Origin: RGIG8497 sp045593265
GTDB lineage: Bacteria > Bacillota > Clostridia > RGIG6154
Length of the DNA: 64,000 bases
Assembly (NCBI GenBank): GCA_045593265.1
Contig: JAZNWH010000105.1
Span: forward strand, 23,554-87,553
Direction: 5' to 3'
Shown: positions 34,183 through 42,663 of the stretch, piece by piece
Layout: each line of letters starts with the position of its first letter
Numbering within the stretch: position 1 is the first letter of the stretch
Translations under genes and position numbers: made by a program
The notes under the pieces: generated by a model
Seen by the model: the letters and a program-made list of their open reading frames with translations, nothing else
Told to the model about the DNA's origin: nothing
Databases searched by the model: none

Positions 34183-34698
34183 TTACTTTTCAACAGACTT
34201 CAAAAAGAGCTTTGCCTGACGCCTGTTTTTAAACTTAATTACTTTAACTCCTACAGCAGAATCCAACATTTGCTTATAATTTTCGCTGTGTTGCTTTTTG
34301 AACTTTATGACATTCCTGTAAAGTGATAATTTCTGTTTATCAAAATGTTCAGGACAATTACCACCCATATCAACTCTTGTTTTTCCGTAGTTTGCTATTA
34401 TTCTTTTGGTTATTCCCCAAAGGCAAACAATAGTTGGAATGTCAAAATAAAAAACTGTATCGCAGTATTTTAATCTGTGAGGCAGAGTTCGGTTAAAGTT
34501 TCCATCAATAATCCATTCAGTTTTTTCTAATTCTTTTTGCAGTATAATGTCAAATTCCTCTCTATCAACATACTCCCAGTTTCCACTCCAAAATATTTTA
34601 TCCAGATGCACAAGAGGTAATTTTGTTTTTTGAGCGAGTTTTCTTGCAAAAGTAGTTTTACCGCTCCCTGCATTTCCGATTATTAACACTCGTTTCAT
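34183..34698 (-). CDS. P-loop kinase-like protein (adenylate kinase / FlaR-type)
   Basis: A 171-residue P-loop protein. Walker A is IIGNAGSGKTTFARKLA, followed by LPLVHLDKIFW and WIIDGNF, the pattern of small nucleotide-kinase-like proteins often labelled DNA topology modulation protein FlaR. The FlaR label is historic and gives no function here. The later part (RIIANYGKTRVDMGGNCPEHFD) forms the lid. ATG follows AGGATT. It lies alone between the tRNA promoter and the amino-sugar operon. Confidence 0.75.
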   Translation of the reverse strand: MKRVLIIGNAGSGKTTFARKLAQKTKLPLVHLDKIFWSGNWEYVDREEFDIILQKELEKTEWIIDGNFNRTLPHRLKYCDTVFYFDIPTIVCLWGITKRIIANYGKTRVDMGGNCPEHFDKQKLSLYRNVIKFKKQHSENYKQMLDSAVGVKVIKFKNRRQAKLFLKSVEK

Positions 34699-34798
34699 AT
34701 TTAATCCTCACCGTTGATTTTGATGAGATTATATCATAAGTGCAACAACATTTCAATGCCATGTTTTTTTATTATAAAACAAATTTATCTATTTTATA

Positions 34799-36313
34799 TC
34801 ATTTGCTGTTACGAGTAGCATTAAATAAAGCCTCATGTATATTCCAATCACGGGAAACTAAAAGTTCTTCGGCTTCATTTTCATTTATCTTCAGTATTTC
34901 GCAAATCATAGCTACAGCTCTTTTCTTCAGTTTTATGTTTGATGGATTCATATGTGTCATATAGTTTTGCCAAGTGCATCCCATTTTAACAAAAACTGCA
35001 GTAGAAAACATATTAAGTATCATTTTCTGGGCACTTCCTGCTTTCATTCGGGTAGAGCCTTTGATGACCTCTGCACCTGTCAACGCCTCTATTGCTATAT
35101 CGGATAAATCTGCCATTTCTGTATCAAGGTTGTTGACGATTGCTCCCACCTTACAACCACACTCTTTAGCTTTTTCCATAAATGCAACTACAAATGGTGC
35201 ACGTCCTGCAGCAGAAATTCCGATAATTAAATCGTTTTTTGTACAGTTTTGTTTTTCAAATGCTGCAACACCTGCCTGGCGATTGTCTTCGCAACCTTCT
35301 GAGGCATTGGTAATGGCTTTTTCTCCTCCCGCAATTACAGCAGTTATGGTTTCTCTTGAAACACCATATGTCGGTGGACATTCTGCCGCATCGGCTACAG
35401 CCAGACGACCACTTGTGCCTGCACCACAGTATATAATACGTCCACCATTTTTCAAAGCTTCTACCCCTGCATCAACTAATTTTGCAACCTGTGGAATACA
35501 GCTCTTAACAATTGCAGAAACTGATGCATCCTCTCTTTGAATTATTCGTAAAATTGATTGGGTTGAACCATCTGCTATTCTGTCAGAACGAATATTTCGT
35601 GTTTCGGTACGAACATAATTATTATCCCCTTTTTTAGGTATAAAGCTGTTATAATAACGAGTGATGGCTATAGGATTTGTAATAGCCTTTCCTATGACAA
35701 CAGCATCTGCTCCTATATTAAAGGCTTCTCTTATATCCTCGCTGCCCCAGATACGCCCTTCTGCCACAACCTTACAAGGAAGTTTAGCATCAACAATCTG
35801 AGATAACAATGTAAAATCAGGCACATACAATTCGTCATCGGTATGTAATGCACCGGGAATATATCCTGCCAATGTAGTGGATACTGCATCAACTCCCATA
35901 TTTGCAGCGTTAACTGCTTCTTCAAAAGTTGAAATGTCTGCCATAACAGGAATACCAAGTTCTTCGTGAATACGACGAATTAGTTCTCTGCGTTCTTCTG
36001 CAATATCGCTGGGGTAAAAGGTTGCGTCAAGGGCAATAATGCTTGCACCTGCCTCGTATATTTTTTTAGCACCTTCAAAATCAGGTGTGATTACTGTTCT
36101 GCCTGTGGAGTCTTTACGTTTATCAATACCGATAATAGGAATTGAAACACGTTTACGCATAGCACTTATGTCCTCTACACCGTTGGCACGTATTGCTGAT
36201 GCACCTCCAATAGCAGCAGACTCTGCCATAAGTGCAAGTGCCTGAGAATTGCGGAAAGGGTTTCCTTCAAGTGCCTGTGCAGACACAATTAATCCTGTTG
36301 GAAAGTCAATCAT
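34799..36313 (-). CDS. Fused N-acetylmannosamine-6-phosphate epimerase / N-acetylmuramic acid-6-phosphate etherase (NanE-MurQ)
   Basis: A 504-residue fusion. Residues 1-225 are a NanE TIM barrel, with IIGIDKRKDST (candidate catalytic Lys65), DATFYP, VDAVSTTLAGY and VVAEGRIWG (Glu185); it turns ManNAc-6-P into GlcNAc-6-P. Residues 232-504 are a MurQ SIS domain with GAGTSGRLAVADAAECPPTYG (Glu311), ISAAGRAPFV and GSTRMKAGSAQK; it removes the lactyl ether from MurNAc-6-P, also giving GlcNAc-6-P. Both halves keep their active-site motifs. The MurQ half lacks about 25 C-terminal residues of the E. coli protein. The ATG overlaps the kinase stop by four bases (ATGA). Last gene of a three-gene operon. 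Confidence 0.9.
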   Translation of the reverse strand: MIDFPTGLIVSAQALEGNPFRNSQALALMAESAAIGGASAIRANGVEDISAMRKRVSIPIIGIDKRKDSTGRTVITPDFEGAKKIYEAGASIIALDATFYPSDIAEERRELIRRIHEELGIPVMADISTFEEAVNAANMGVDAVSTTLAGYIPGALHTDDELYVPDFTLLSQIVDAKLPCKVVAEGRIWGSEDIREAFNIGADAVVIGKAITNPIAITRYYNSFIPKKGDNNYVRTETRNIRSDRIADGSTQSILRIIQREDASVSAIVKSCIPQVAKLVDAGVEALKNGGRIIYCGAGTSGRLAVADAAECPPTYGVSRETITAVIAGGEKAITNASEGCEDNRQAGVAAFEKQNCTKNDLIIGISAAGRAPFVVAFMEKAKECGCKVGAIVNNLDTEMADLSDIAIEALTGAEVIKGSTRMKAGSAQKMILNMFSTAVFVKMGCTWQNYMTHMNPSNIKLKKRAVAMICEILKINENEAEELLVSRDWNIHEALFNATRNSK

Positions 36314-37242
36314 TTATCTTTCGCTCCTTTAATATATAAATCTTTTGCAATTTTAAAAGTTCCTTTAATAAGACCGTCAGAAACATAGTGTATTTTAACA
36401 TTGGGCAAAATTTGACTTACTGCAGCTTCAAAATACTCTTTCCAGAATTTACAGGAATGAATAAGACCTCCCGTAACAACAATATTTGGAATTTCTCCTG
36501 TAAGCTTTTTCGCAGTACATACAACCAATTCCGAAAGCTTTTCACCGGAATACTTAAATATATCAAGAGCTGTTTTATCGCCCTTTTCTGCAAATTTTGC
36601 AACTATTTTCGACAGAGAGGCAATGTTTTGCCTGTCAAGAGGATAAAGATTTCCTCGTATCTGGTCTCTTTTGTCTCTGTAAACTGTTGGGTCATCAGTT
36701 GCAGAAAGGGGTCTTATGCAATTACACAGTTCCTGTGTGAGAGGAGACAATTCTTCTGTATTATCCAGTGCACGCAAACTCATACGAATTGCCTGAAGTC
36801 CGATATCATAGCCACTTCCGTCATCTCCTATATTTATTCCCCATCCACCTGTGATTACAAAACCATTATCCGATTTTCCAACTGCAATTGCTCCCGTTCC
36901 TGCCATAAGAACAATGGGAGCATTATATTCTTCTCCTAATGCATAGGCAGCAGTACCTTCTGATTCACGAAAAATTTTTAGTGGTGTATCAGGGAAAAAC
37001 TTTTTGAAACAAAGTTTAACCTGCTCTGTGTTTCGTCCTCCAAGATTTATGGAAACAGCTCCGATATTTTCTTTATCTGGGATTTCGTTAATCTGTTTTT
37101 CAAGAGAAGGAAGTTCCAAAGTACTATCTACAGCACTTGCAATTCCACCTGAAACAGACTCATGTATTATATTTCCTTCTATGTCTGTTATTTTAAGTCG
37201 TGTATTGGTACCACCAATATCAGCGATAAATAGATGTTTCAT
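36310..37242 (-). CDS. BadF/BadG/BcrA/BcrD-type N-acetylhexosamine kinase (MurK-like)
   Basis: A 310-residue ASKHA-fold kinase with LFIADIGGTNTRLKI at the start (phosphate-1 motif), RESEGTAAYALGEE, VLMAGTGAIAVGKS (adenosine or phosphate-2), WGINIGDDGSGYDIG and VVTGGLIHSCKFW near the end. Relatives are eukaryotic GlcNAc kinase and clostridial MurK, which phosphorylates MurNAc and GlcNAc. Its place between the unknown hydrolase-like gene and the NanE-MurQ fusion implies that it makes the 6-phosphate of MurNAc, ManNAc or both. It follows the 629-residue protein by 12 bases. Confidence 0.8.
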   Translation of the reverse strand: MKHLFIADIGGTNTRLKITDIEGNIIHESVSGGIASAVDSTLELPSLEKQINEIPDKENIGAVSINLGGRNTEQVKLCFKKFFPDTPLKIFRESEGTAAYALGEEYNAPIVLMAGTGAIAVGKSDNGFVITGGWGINIGDDGSGYDIGLQAIRMSLRALDNTEELSPLTQELCNCIRPLSATDDPTVYRDKRDQIRGNLYPLDRQNIASLSKIVAKFAEKGDKTALDIFKYSGEKLSELVVCTAKKLTGEIPNIVVTGGLIHSCKFWKEYFEAAVSQILPNVKIHYVSDGLIKGTFKIAKDLYIKGAKDK

Positions 37243-37254
37243 ATTTCTCCTTTC

Positions 37255-39144
37255 TTAAAACAATCCTTTTTTCAAAGCAACACCAAAGCCAAGACCCATA
37301 AGAATTTCAGCTACAGTCCATCCGCTTTCTATACAGCATGGCCCCCAACCCACATCGTGAGGCATACCATATATTTCCATACGCTTAAGGTCAAGGCATC
37401 TTGCCCATGCACCATCATTTTTTTTATCATCGCTTACAATTTGTGCATCTGACATAAACTTAGCTATATCTTCCCATTTTTTCAGGAAGATTACATCATT
37501 GGTTACATAATAAGCATAAGAAAACCCTAAAGGCAACCAATTAAGAGAATACAGCATCTCAGCTATTTCATTTCCATTATCTGCAAGCATAGAAGATTCT
37601 GTGCCTGCTGTTCTGCTTCTATATGCTGTATAGCCAGGGTCAACTTCGGTATATCCACCGGTTTTATGGCGATAGATTTCAAGACGCTGACAAACATCAT
37701 AGAGCCATTGTTTATGTTCTTCACTTCCTGTAACCTGATAAAGGCACGCAAGTGGAAAAATGAGTCTGCACAATTCTTCCGTTTCGCTTATTGCACGCAT
37801 AGTTTCGGGATATACTCCCATAATGGTTGACAAGCCTTTTACAGCCGTTTCCTTGTATATTTCCTTGTGGTTGAGCTGATATGCAAGAAGAAGTGCAGCG
37901 CTGTAGTAGGCATTACGATGTGCACAGTACTGATTTGAAGGTTTTGATGTCATTTCCTTTATTTTTTCATCAGTAAGATAGCTTGTATGAACACCATGTT
38001 CCATAAGTCCGTCAGTACCCGTTATACTGATAAGAAAATCAAGAGCTGCTTCAACCTGAGGCAACAGACTCATATCTTTGGTATACATCATATAAAATAA
38101 AGTACTGATAACAGCTCTTCCTGTATCATCTCCGTATACGGTACACCACGCACCTTCTGTCCATCTGAGCATTCCTGAAAATTTCCCTGTTTTAATCTGC
38201 ATTTTATCAAAAATGAAACTCGAAAGATTCTTGTAAACAGCAAGGGATTCTTTGTTATTCGACAGAATATAATCAAAAAGATATGCACCTGCTATCTCCC
38301 CTACACAATCAACACGAACATTGTTTCTTTCAGCCTGAACACCATCAGGAGTAATTGGATGAGCCATACCCTCTCTTGCACCATCTTTTCCGTTGTCAAG
38401 AAGAATGTTGCATCCATCAAACCATGCCATTCCTCTGTCAAAAGTGCCCTGTGCATCACAGTTACTGCCAAGAGTATAGTATGGAGCGGGCATCTGTATT
38501 TGCTCTACTCCTAAATGATTAAGAATAATTTCAAGAATTCCACACCAGGATTCAAAAGGAGCAAATCTTGCTTTTACAAAGTTTGAAATACGAAATGAAC
38601 ATACAAGTCTGTTTTCGTTATAATACCAGAGTCGCCAGTCTCTTGTTGCAATCTCATCAGTTTTTATTTTTGACGCATCTATGTGGTCGTGGCTGACAAT
38701 ATGCCCACCATTATAGAGTATTGGATATGCATTATCAGGTAAAAAAATATGGTTGCACCCTCTATTTGCCTGGCTGTCAAGCAAATCACCAAATGTCAAG
38801 CTTTCGGTATCGCTTCCGATATATACATATCTGTTCATAGTATCACTCATAGAATCTCTGCCATCATTGTAATCATCACCATCGGTATAAGTATATCCAA
38901 GGCTTGCACACCATTCGTAGAATATCGGCTTACCACTTTCAGCGAACTCCTCCGTTTTAACACGAAGTGATGCACTAAGCACACGTGGTCTTGTATTCTC
39001 TGTTCCACAAAGCAAAGCTATAGCCGAATAGACAGATAAATCTTTGAGTTCAGCTTCCTTGAACGAGAGCATTTCACATTTTCCTGAGTTCATTAAAATA
39101 TTGCTTAAATCACTTTTGTTATCACTTATAATCAATATAGACAT
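37255..39144 (-). CDS. Unrecognised 629-residue protein, possible (alpha/alpha) barrel glycan enzyme
   Basis: I do not recognise this protein. It has no signal peptide, so it should act in the cytosol. Residues 1-130 alternate strands and helices (MSILIISDNKSDLSNIL, YSAIALLCGTENTRP, GKPIFYEWCASLGY) in a way that suggests a flavodoxin or glutamine-amidotransferase-like (ThuA-type) domain. Residues 200-629 are helix-rich with aromatic-acidic patches (GMLRWTEGAWCTVYGDDTGRA, HRNAYYSAALLLAYQ, GWGPCCIESGW), like (alpha/alpha) toroid glycoside hydrolases, lyases or epimerases. It is the first gene of the amino-sugar operon under the divergent RpiR control region, so it probably prepares the sugar that the kinase and NanE-MurQ consume. 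Catalytic residues are unknown. Confidence 0.55.
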   Translation of the reverse strand: MSILIISDNKSDLSNILMNSGKCEMLSFKEAELKDLSVYSAIALLCGTENTRPRVLSASLRVKTEEFAESGKPIFYEWCASLGYTYTDGDDYNDGRDSMSDTMNRYVYIGSDTESLTFGDLLDSQANRGCNHIFLPDNAYPILYNGGHIVSHDHIDASKIKTDEIATRDWRLWYYNENRLVCSFRISNFVKARFAPFESWCGILEIILNHLGVEQIQMPAPYYTLGSNCDAQGTFDRGMAWFDGCNILLDNGKDGAREGMAHPITPDGVQAERNNVRVDCVGEIAGAYLFDYILSNNKESLAVYKNLSSFIFDKMQIKTGKFSGMLRWTEGAWCTVYGDDTGRAVISTLFYMMYTKDMSLLPQVEAALDFLISITGTDGLMEHGVHTSYLTDEKIKEMTSKPSNQYCAHRNAYYSAALLLAYQLNHKEIYKETAVKGLSTIMGVYPETMRAISETEELCRLIFPLACLYQVTGSEEHKQWLYDVCQRLEIYRHKTGGYTEVDPGYTAYRSRTAGTESSMLADNGNEIAEMLYSLNWLPLGFSYAYYVTNDVIFLKKWEDIAKFMSDAQIVSDDKKNDGAWARCLDLKRMEIYGMPHDVGWGPCCIESGWTVAEILMGLGFGVALKKGLF

Positions 39145-39164
39145 ATGTAATCCTCCTTGTGATT

Positions 39165-39286
39165 AATTGTTACATTAATATATTTTTATGTAACAATTAT
39201 ACATTTATATATTGTAAATGTCAATACTTTTTGATAAAAGTATTGCAAAAATAATAAAAACATTGTAGAATTAAAGAAACAATGTT
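39165..39286. promoter_or_regulatory. Divergent promoter region with three operator-like dyads
   Basis: Leftward promoter: TTGACA (39224-39219), 17 bases, TATAAT (39201-39196). Rightward promoter: TTGCAA (39243-39248), 17 bases, TAGAAT (39266-39271). Three dyads overlap them. AATTGTTACAT-N12-ATGTAACAATT (39165-39198) covers the leftward -10 and start. CAATACTTTT-TGAT-AAAAGTATTG (39222-39245) covers the leftward -35 and touches the rightward -35. AACATTGT-N12-ACAATGTT (39259-39286) covers the rightward -10. The outer two share a 12-base spacer. The RpiR protein encoded next to it is the obvious binder. Confidence 0.8.
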
Positions 39287-39327
39287 ACAAAAAATATTAT
39301 TTCTGAACAGAAAGGTTTTATTTTACT

Positions 39328-40170
39328 ATGAGGAAAGATCTTGTCCAATTTATCACAGAAAAATATACATCTATGACAAATAGTGAAAAAACTATAGCAG
39401 ATTATATAATCAACAATCTCGAACACGTGCTTACCATAAGTGTGCAGGCACTGTCTGCAGAACTAAACATCAGTGTCGCAACAATTGTTCGTTTTGCTCA
39501 ACATTTAGGCTTTGACGGATATAAAGAATTCAGGCTGTGTCTTGCACAACTTGGTAATGAACACGAAGATTTTATTTTAGATTTTCACAAAAACGAAAAC
39601 TCCCCCGATGCACAGATTTCAAAAATGCTTATATCCTGTTCAGAATGTTTAAACCTTACACGTCAAAATATAGATTATGATACTTTAACTGATATTGTCC
39701 AGGCAATTCACAGTGCTGAAAAAATAGCCTTCTTCGGTGTCGGAACTTCATATATAGTTTGTCAGGATGCATCCGTTAAATTCAAACGAATAGGAATTAA
39801 TGCAGAATGTGCCTGTGAATCAACATCGGCATCACTCATTTTACTAAACATGAAAAAAGGTGATGTGGTTTTTGGTATTTCTCATTCGGGAAACAACGAA
39901 ACTGTAGAGAAAATATTAAAAATGGCACAAAAGATGGGACTGACAACAATTGCAGTAACAACTTTCAGCAACACTAATATTTGCAAAACAGCAGATTACA
40001 CGTTATTTACACAAACAAGAGAAAGTCCTTTGCACAAAATTGCCATCACATCCCGTGTAAGTCAATTCGCTATGATGGATTCTCTGTTTATGGCATATCT
40101 TACAATCAATTATGACCAGTGTATCAGTAACATCGAAAAAACTCATGAAATAAGTGAAGGTTTAAAATAG
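39328..40170 (+). CDS. RpiR/MurR family transcriptional regulator
   Basis: A 280-residue regulator with an N-terminal HTH_6 domain (about 1-77, NSEKTIADYII...LSAELNISVATIVRFAQHLGFDGYKEF) and a C-terminal SIS domain (about 125-260, IAFFGVGTSYIVCQDASVKFKRIG, FGISHSGNNETV) that binds a phosphosugar. MurR, which senses MurNAc-6-P, belongs to this family, which fits its divergent position to the NanE-MurQ operon. It probably also represses itself, since one dyad covers its own -10 box. Start ATG 39328 after AGAAAGG. Confidence 0.9.
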   Translation: MRKDLVQFITEKYTSMTNSEKTIADYIINNLEHVLTISVQALSAELNISVATIVRFAQHLGFDGYKEFRLCLAQLGNEHEDFILDFHKNENSPDAQISKMLISCSECLNLTRQNIDYDTLTDIVQAIHSAEKIAFFGVGTSYIVCQDASVKFKRIGINAECACESTSASLILLNMKKGDVVFGISHSGNNETVEKILKMAQKMGLTTIAVTTFSNTNICKTADYTLFTQTRESPLHKIAITSRVSQFAMMDSLFMAYLTINYDQCISNIEKTHEISEGLK

Positions 40171-40185
40171 AATATGCTTTAACTT

Positions 40186-40220
40186 AAAACTGCCCGGCTG
40201 AGTTTCAGCCGGGCAGTTTT
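40186..40220. terminator. Bidirectional terminator between rpiR-type gene and MATE gene
   Basis: AAAACTGCCCGGCTGA (40186-40201) pairs over 16 bp with TCAGCCGGGCAGTTTT (40205-40220). T-rich flanks are on both sides. It ends two converging genes. Confidence 0.95.
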
Positions 40221-41602
40221 TAATTTTTATAAGAATTTTGTTCAAGCTTTATATATTGGTCAGATTTCCACTTGCCTGTAAGGAAAATAACTGTTGCAAA
40301 TATCAATTCAGTAATATACGCACCGCTAAGTGCTATATGCACCCCATAAATTCGAATTTCGTAAGGCAATACAGCAAACATAATATAAGCATATACAACA
40401 TAAGAAATTGCATAAATCAAAGTTGAAATAAACATAAGTGTTCCTGAACCGACCGCCCTGAAAATTCCGTGGAAAAGGTTATTGAATACATTGAAAAGTA
40501 TGAAAGGAAATAAAATTCTTATCGTATTAACACTCACGGTAAAGCTTTGAGCGTCGTTAACAGGATCTAAAAACAAGGCAGTAAACTGCTTGGCAAAAAT
40601 CATAAAGAATGAAAGAGTTACGCCAAAAAATACCAATCCCTGCGTTGTACCGATTTTTATCCCTGTCTTTATCTTATCAATTTTCCCCGCTCCCATAGCC
40701 TGAGCCACAAAGTTTGTATTTGCTTTAGTTGAATTCTGATAAACTGCCAAAATTAAACTTCTCGCTTTATTTGCTACTGCATAGCCTGAAAGTGCTGCTG
40801 TTGCACAGGTGTTGGTAAGAGGCGAAACCAACGCAGTACAAGCATACATTGCCATCTGCTGAAACATTGATGGGGTTCCATAGTCTACCGACTTTTTAAA
40901 CATTTCTTTATTGAATTTAATCCCTCTTATTTTTACCCCCATATTTTTAAACAGTTTTATATAAATATAAATATAAACAATTGTTGTAACCAATGCTGCA
41001 ATTACCGTTGCCAGAGCACTATACCCGATTCCTTTGTGGAAAACGGATAAAAACAGATAGTTCAGTCCCACATTAATAATCCCTGTAATTACTGAGGCTG
41101 TAAGTGGAAGTTTGGTAAGCCCCAATCCGTTTGAAATATATGTAAATCCCCAGTTAAACTGAAAAACTATATATCCTAAAGCGTATGTTCTGAAATATAG
41201 CTCGGCATTTTGGTAAACCTCATCATTTACATTCAATATGTCAAAAATCTTGTCGCAAAACAAATTACATCCAAGTGAAATAATAATTGCAAAAGAAAGT
41301 GTAATCAAAAAATTCACTTTAATAACATTTAACATTTTTTCATATTCACTTTTACCAAAGAGCACCGAAACATATATTCCTATACCTGTAAGATATCCGA
41401 AAAAAATTGAATTTAAAAGCTCAATCAACTCAGCAGTAACTGCTGTTGCAGCAAATGCATCACTTCCGATAAACTTGCCTATCATCATTGAATTAACAAA
41501 ACTGTATGATTGTGAAAGAAGTGCAGATAAAATAAGAGGAATTGCGAATAACAAATACTTTTTGCGCATATTCCCTTCATATAATTTTTCGATTTTCTTC
41601 AT
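40220..41602 (-). CDS. MATE family efflux transporter
   Basis: A 460-residue membrane protein with about 12 helices and two MatE repeats (residues 10-180, 235-400). Marks include KYLLFAIPLILSALLSQSYSFVNSMMIGKFIG at the N terminus (shown by its start KYLLFAIPLIL and MMIGKFIGSDAFAATA) and QAMGAGKIDKIKTGIKIG between halves. It is quite different from the MATE protein at 6112. Substrate unknown. ATG follows AAGGAGCAC. Its promoter runs through that of the DeoR gene, so the two may be expressed alternately. Confidence 0.85.
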   Translation of the reverse strand: MKKIEKLYEGNMRKKYLLFAIPLILSALLSQSYSFVNSMMIGKFIGSDAFAATAVTAELIELLNSIFFGYLTGIGIYVSVLFGKSEYEKMLNVIKVNFLITLSFAIIISLGCNLFCDKIFDILNVNDEVYQNAELYFRTYALGYIVFQFNWGFTYISNGLGLTKLPLTASVITGIINVGLNYLFLSVFHKGIGYSALATVIAALVTTIVYIYIYIKLFKNMGVKIRGIKFNKEMFKKSVDYGTPSMFQQMAMYACTALVSPLTNTCATAALSGYAVANKARSLILAVYQNSTKANTNFVAQAMGAGKIDKIKTGIKIGTTQGLVFFGVTLSFFMIFAKQFTALFLDPVNDAQSFTVSVNTIRILFPFILFNVFNNLFHGIFRAVGSGTLMFISTLIYAISYVVYAYIMFAVLPYEIRIYGVHIALSGAYITELIFATVIFLTGKWKSDQYIKLEQNSYKN

Positions 41603-41617
41603 ATATCTGTGTGCTCC

Positions 41618-41667
41618 TTGACTTTTATATTTAAATTAAGTATAATTTAACAAATAGGAAAAATCAA
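41618..41667. promoter_or_regulatory. Interlocked divergent promoters sharing one -10 region
   Basis: Rightward: TTGACT (41618-41623), 17 bases, TATAAT (41641-41646). Leftward: TTGATT (41667-41662), 17 bases, TATACT (41644-41639). The two -10 boxes overlap by four bases, so each polymerase must pass over the other promoter and both cannot be occupied at once. Confidence 0.75.
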
Positions 41668-41721
41668 TATTTGCGAAAATATTTCAAAATAATCAACAAA
41701 AATCACGAAGGAAGCGATTAT

Positions 41722-42468
41722 ATGTATCAACAGGAGAGAATGGACAAAATAATGAAAATACTAAAGGAAAATCACTATGTAACCGTAGATTTTCTTGTAA
41801 GTGAAATAAAATACAGTCCCGCAAGTATAAGAAGGGATTTAACTCTTCTTGAAAAACAAGGACTCATTACAAGAAGCTACGGTGGTGTTACATATAAAGA
41901 TGCCAATATCTCTCCATTCAGATTTCGTCAGCACAGTATGAAATCCGCAAAAAACGCAATCGCTCAAAAAGCTGCAACCCTCGTTAAAAATGGTGATTTT
42001 GTTTTTATTGATGGTTCATCAACCACTCAATATATGGGACACTTTCTGACGGACAAGAAAGGTATAACCGTACTTACCTGTAATATGCTTCTTGCGGATT
42101 TTTTAAGCGAGCATGGCATAAACACTTATTGTACAGGTGGACAAATTGTGGAATACCCCGGAATTTTAGGCGGCAGCTATATGCTGGATACATTGTCAAA
42201 ATTCAACATAGATATAGCTTTCTTTTCCTCCACCGCATTTAGTTCCAAAGGGCAAATTATATCTCTTGGTGAAAGCGGTTTGCTTAATCATCAATCATTA
42301 AGGAAGAATTCAAAGAAACTTGCATACCTCTGCGGAAGTGATAAATTTGATACTAACGGAAAATTTGTAAGTCTTACATTAAACGATATTGATTACTTTA
42401 TAAGTGATAAAAATCTTCCCGAAAGTCTGAAACAAAATTACAAAACCACATTTATATGTACGAAATAG
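41722..42468 (+). CDS. DeoR family transcriptional regulator
   Basis: A 248-residue regulator. The N-terminal DeoR helix-turn-helix (about 1-60) reads ERMDKIMKILKENHYVTVDFLV and SIRRDLTLLEKQGLITRSYGGV; the C-terminal DeoRC sensor domain has FVFIDGSSTTQYMGHFL and NIDIAFFSSTAFSSKGQI, related to phosphosugar isomerases. I start at ATG 41722, seven bases after GAAGGAAG. Its promoter is interlocked with that of the MATE gene, a likely target; the sugar phosphate it senses is unknown. Confidence 0.88.
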   Translation: MYQQERMDKIMKILKENHYVTVDFLVSEIKYSPASIRRDLTLLEKQGLITRSYGGVTYKDANISPFRFRQHSMKSAKNAIAQKAATLVKNGDFVFIDGSSTTQYMGHFLTDKKGITVLTCNMLLADFLSEHGINTYCTGGQIVEYPGILGGSYMLDTLSKFNIDIAFFSSTAFSSKGQIISLGESGLLNHQSLRKNSKKLAYLCGSDKFDTNGKFVSLTLNDIDYFISDKNLPESLKQNYKTTFICTK

Positions 42469-42487
42469 ATACTATTTAAATATAAAG

Positions 42488-42519
42488 AATGCTCGCCTAC
42501 TATTTGATAGACGAGCATT
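42488..42519. terminator. Terminator between the DeoR gene and the spoIVB fragment
   Basis: AATGCTCG (42488-42495) pairs with CGAGCATT (42512-42519), extended by CTA/TAG inside; TTTAATTTATTTG follows on the + side and T-rich sequence on the - side. Confidence 0.75.
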
Positions 42520-42523
42520 TAAT

Positions 42524-42663
42524 TTATTTGATTTTCTCTTCTTCTGCCAGCATATTCTCGATGAATATCCCGTATCCTCTCGTTGGGTCATTCACAAAAA
42601 CGTGTGTTACAGCGCCGACAAGTTTCCCATTCTGAATCACTGGAGACCCAGACACAAGTGATG
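42524..42663 (-). pseudogene. Detached 3' end of a spoIVB gene
   Basis: On the - strand the frame reads SGSPVIQNGKLVGAVTHVF, then VNDPTRGYGIFIENMLAEEE and KIK, ending in TAA at 42526-42524. This differs at only about five of 41 positions from the end of the intact SpoIVB at 46667-47725; the shared DNA (about 105 bases) is roughly 80 percent identical by eye. Upstream of SGSP it runs straight into the stop of the glycyl radical activase gene. It keeps the protease serine motif but lacks everything before it and has no start, so it cannot work. It is a remnant left when the glycyl radical cassette arrived, or a piece the cassette carried. Confidence 0.88.
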
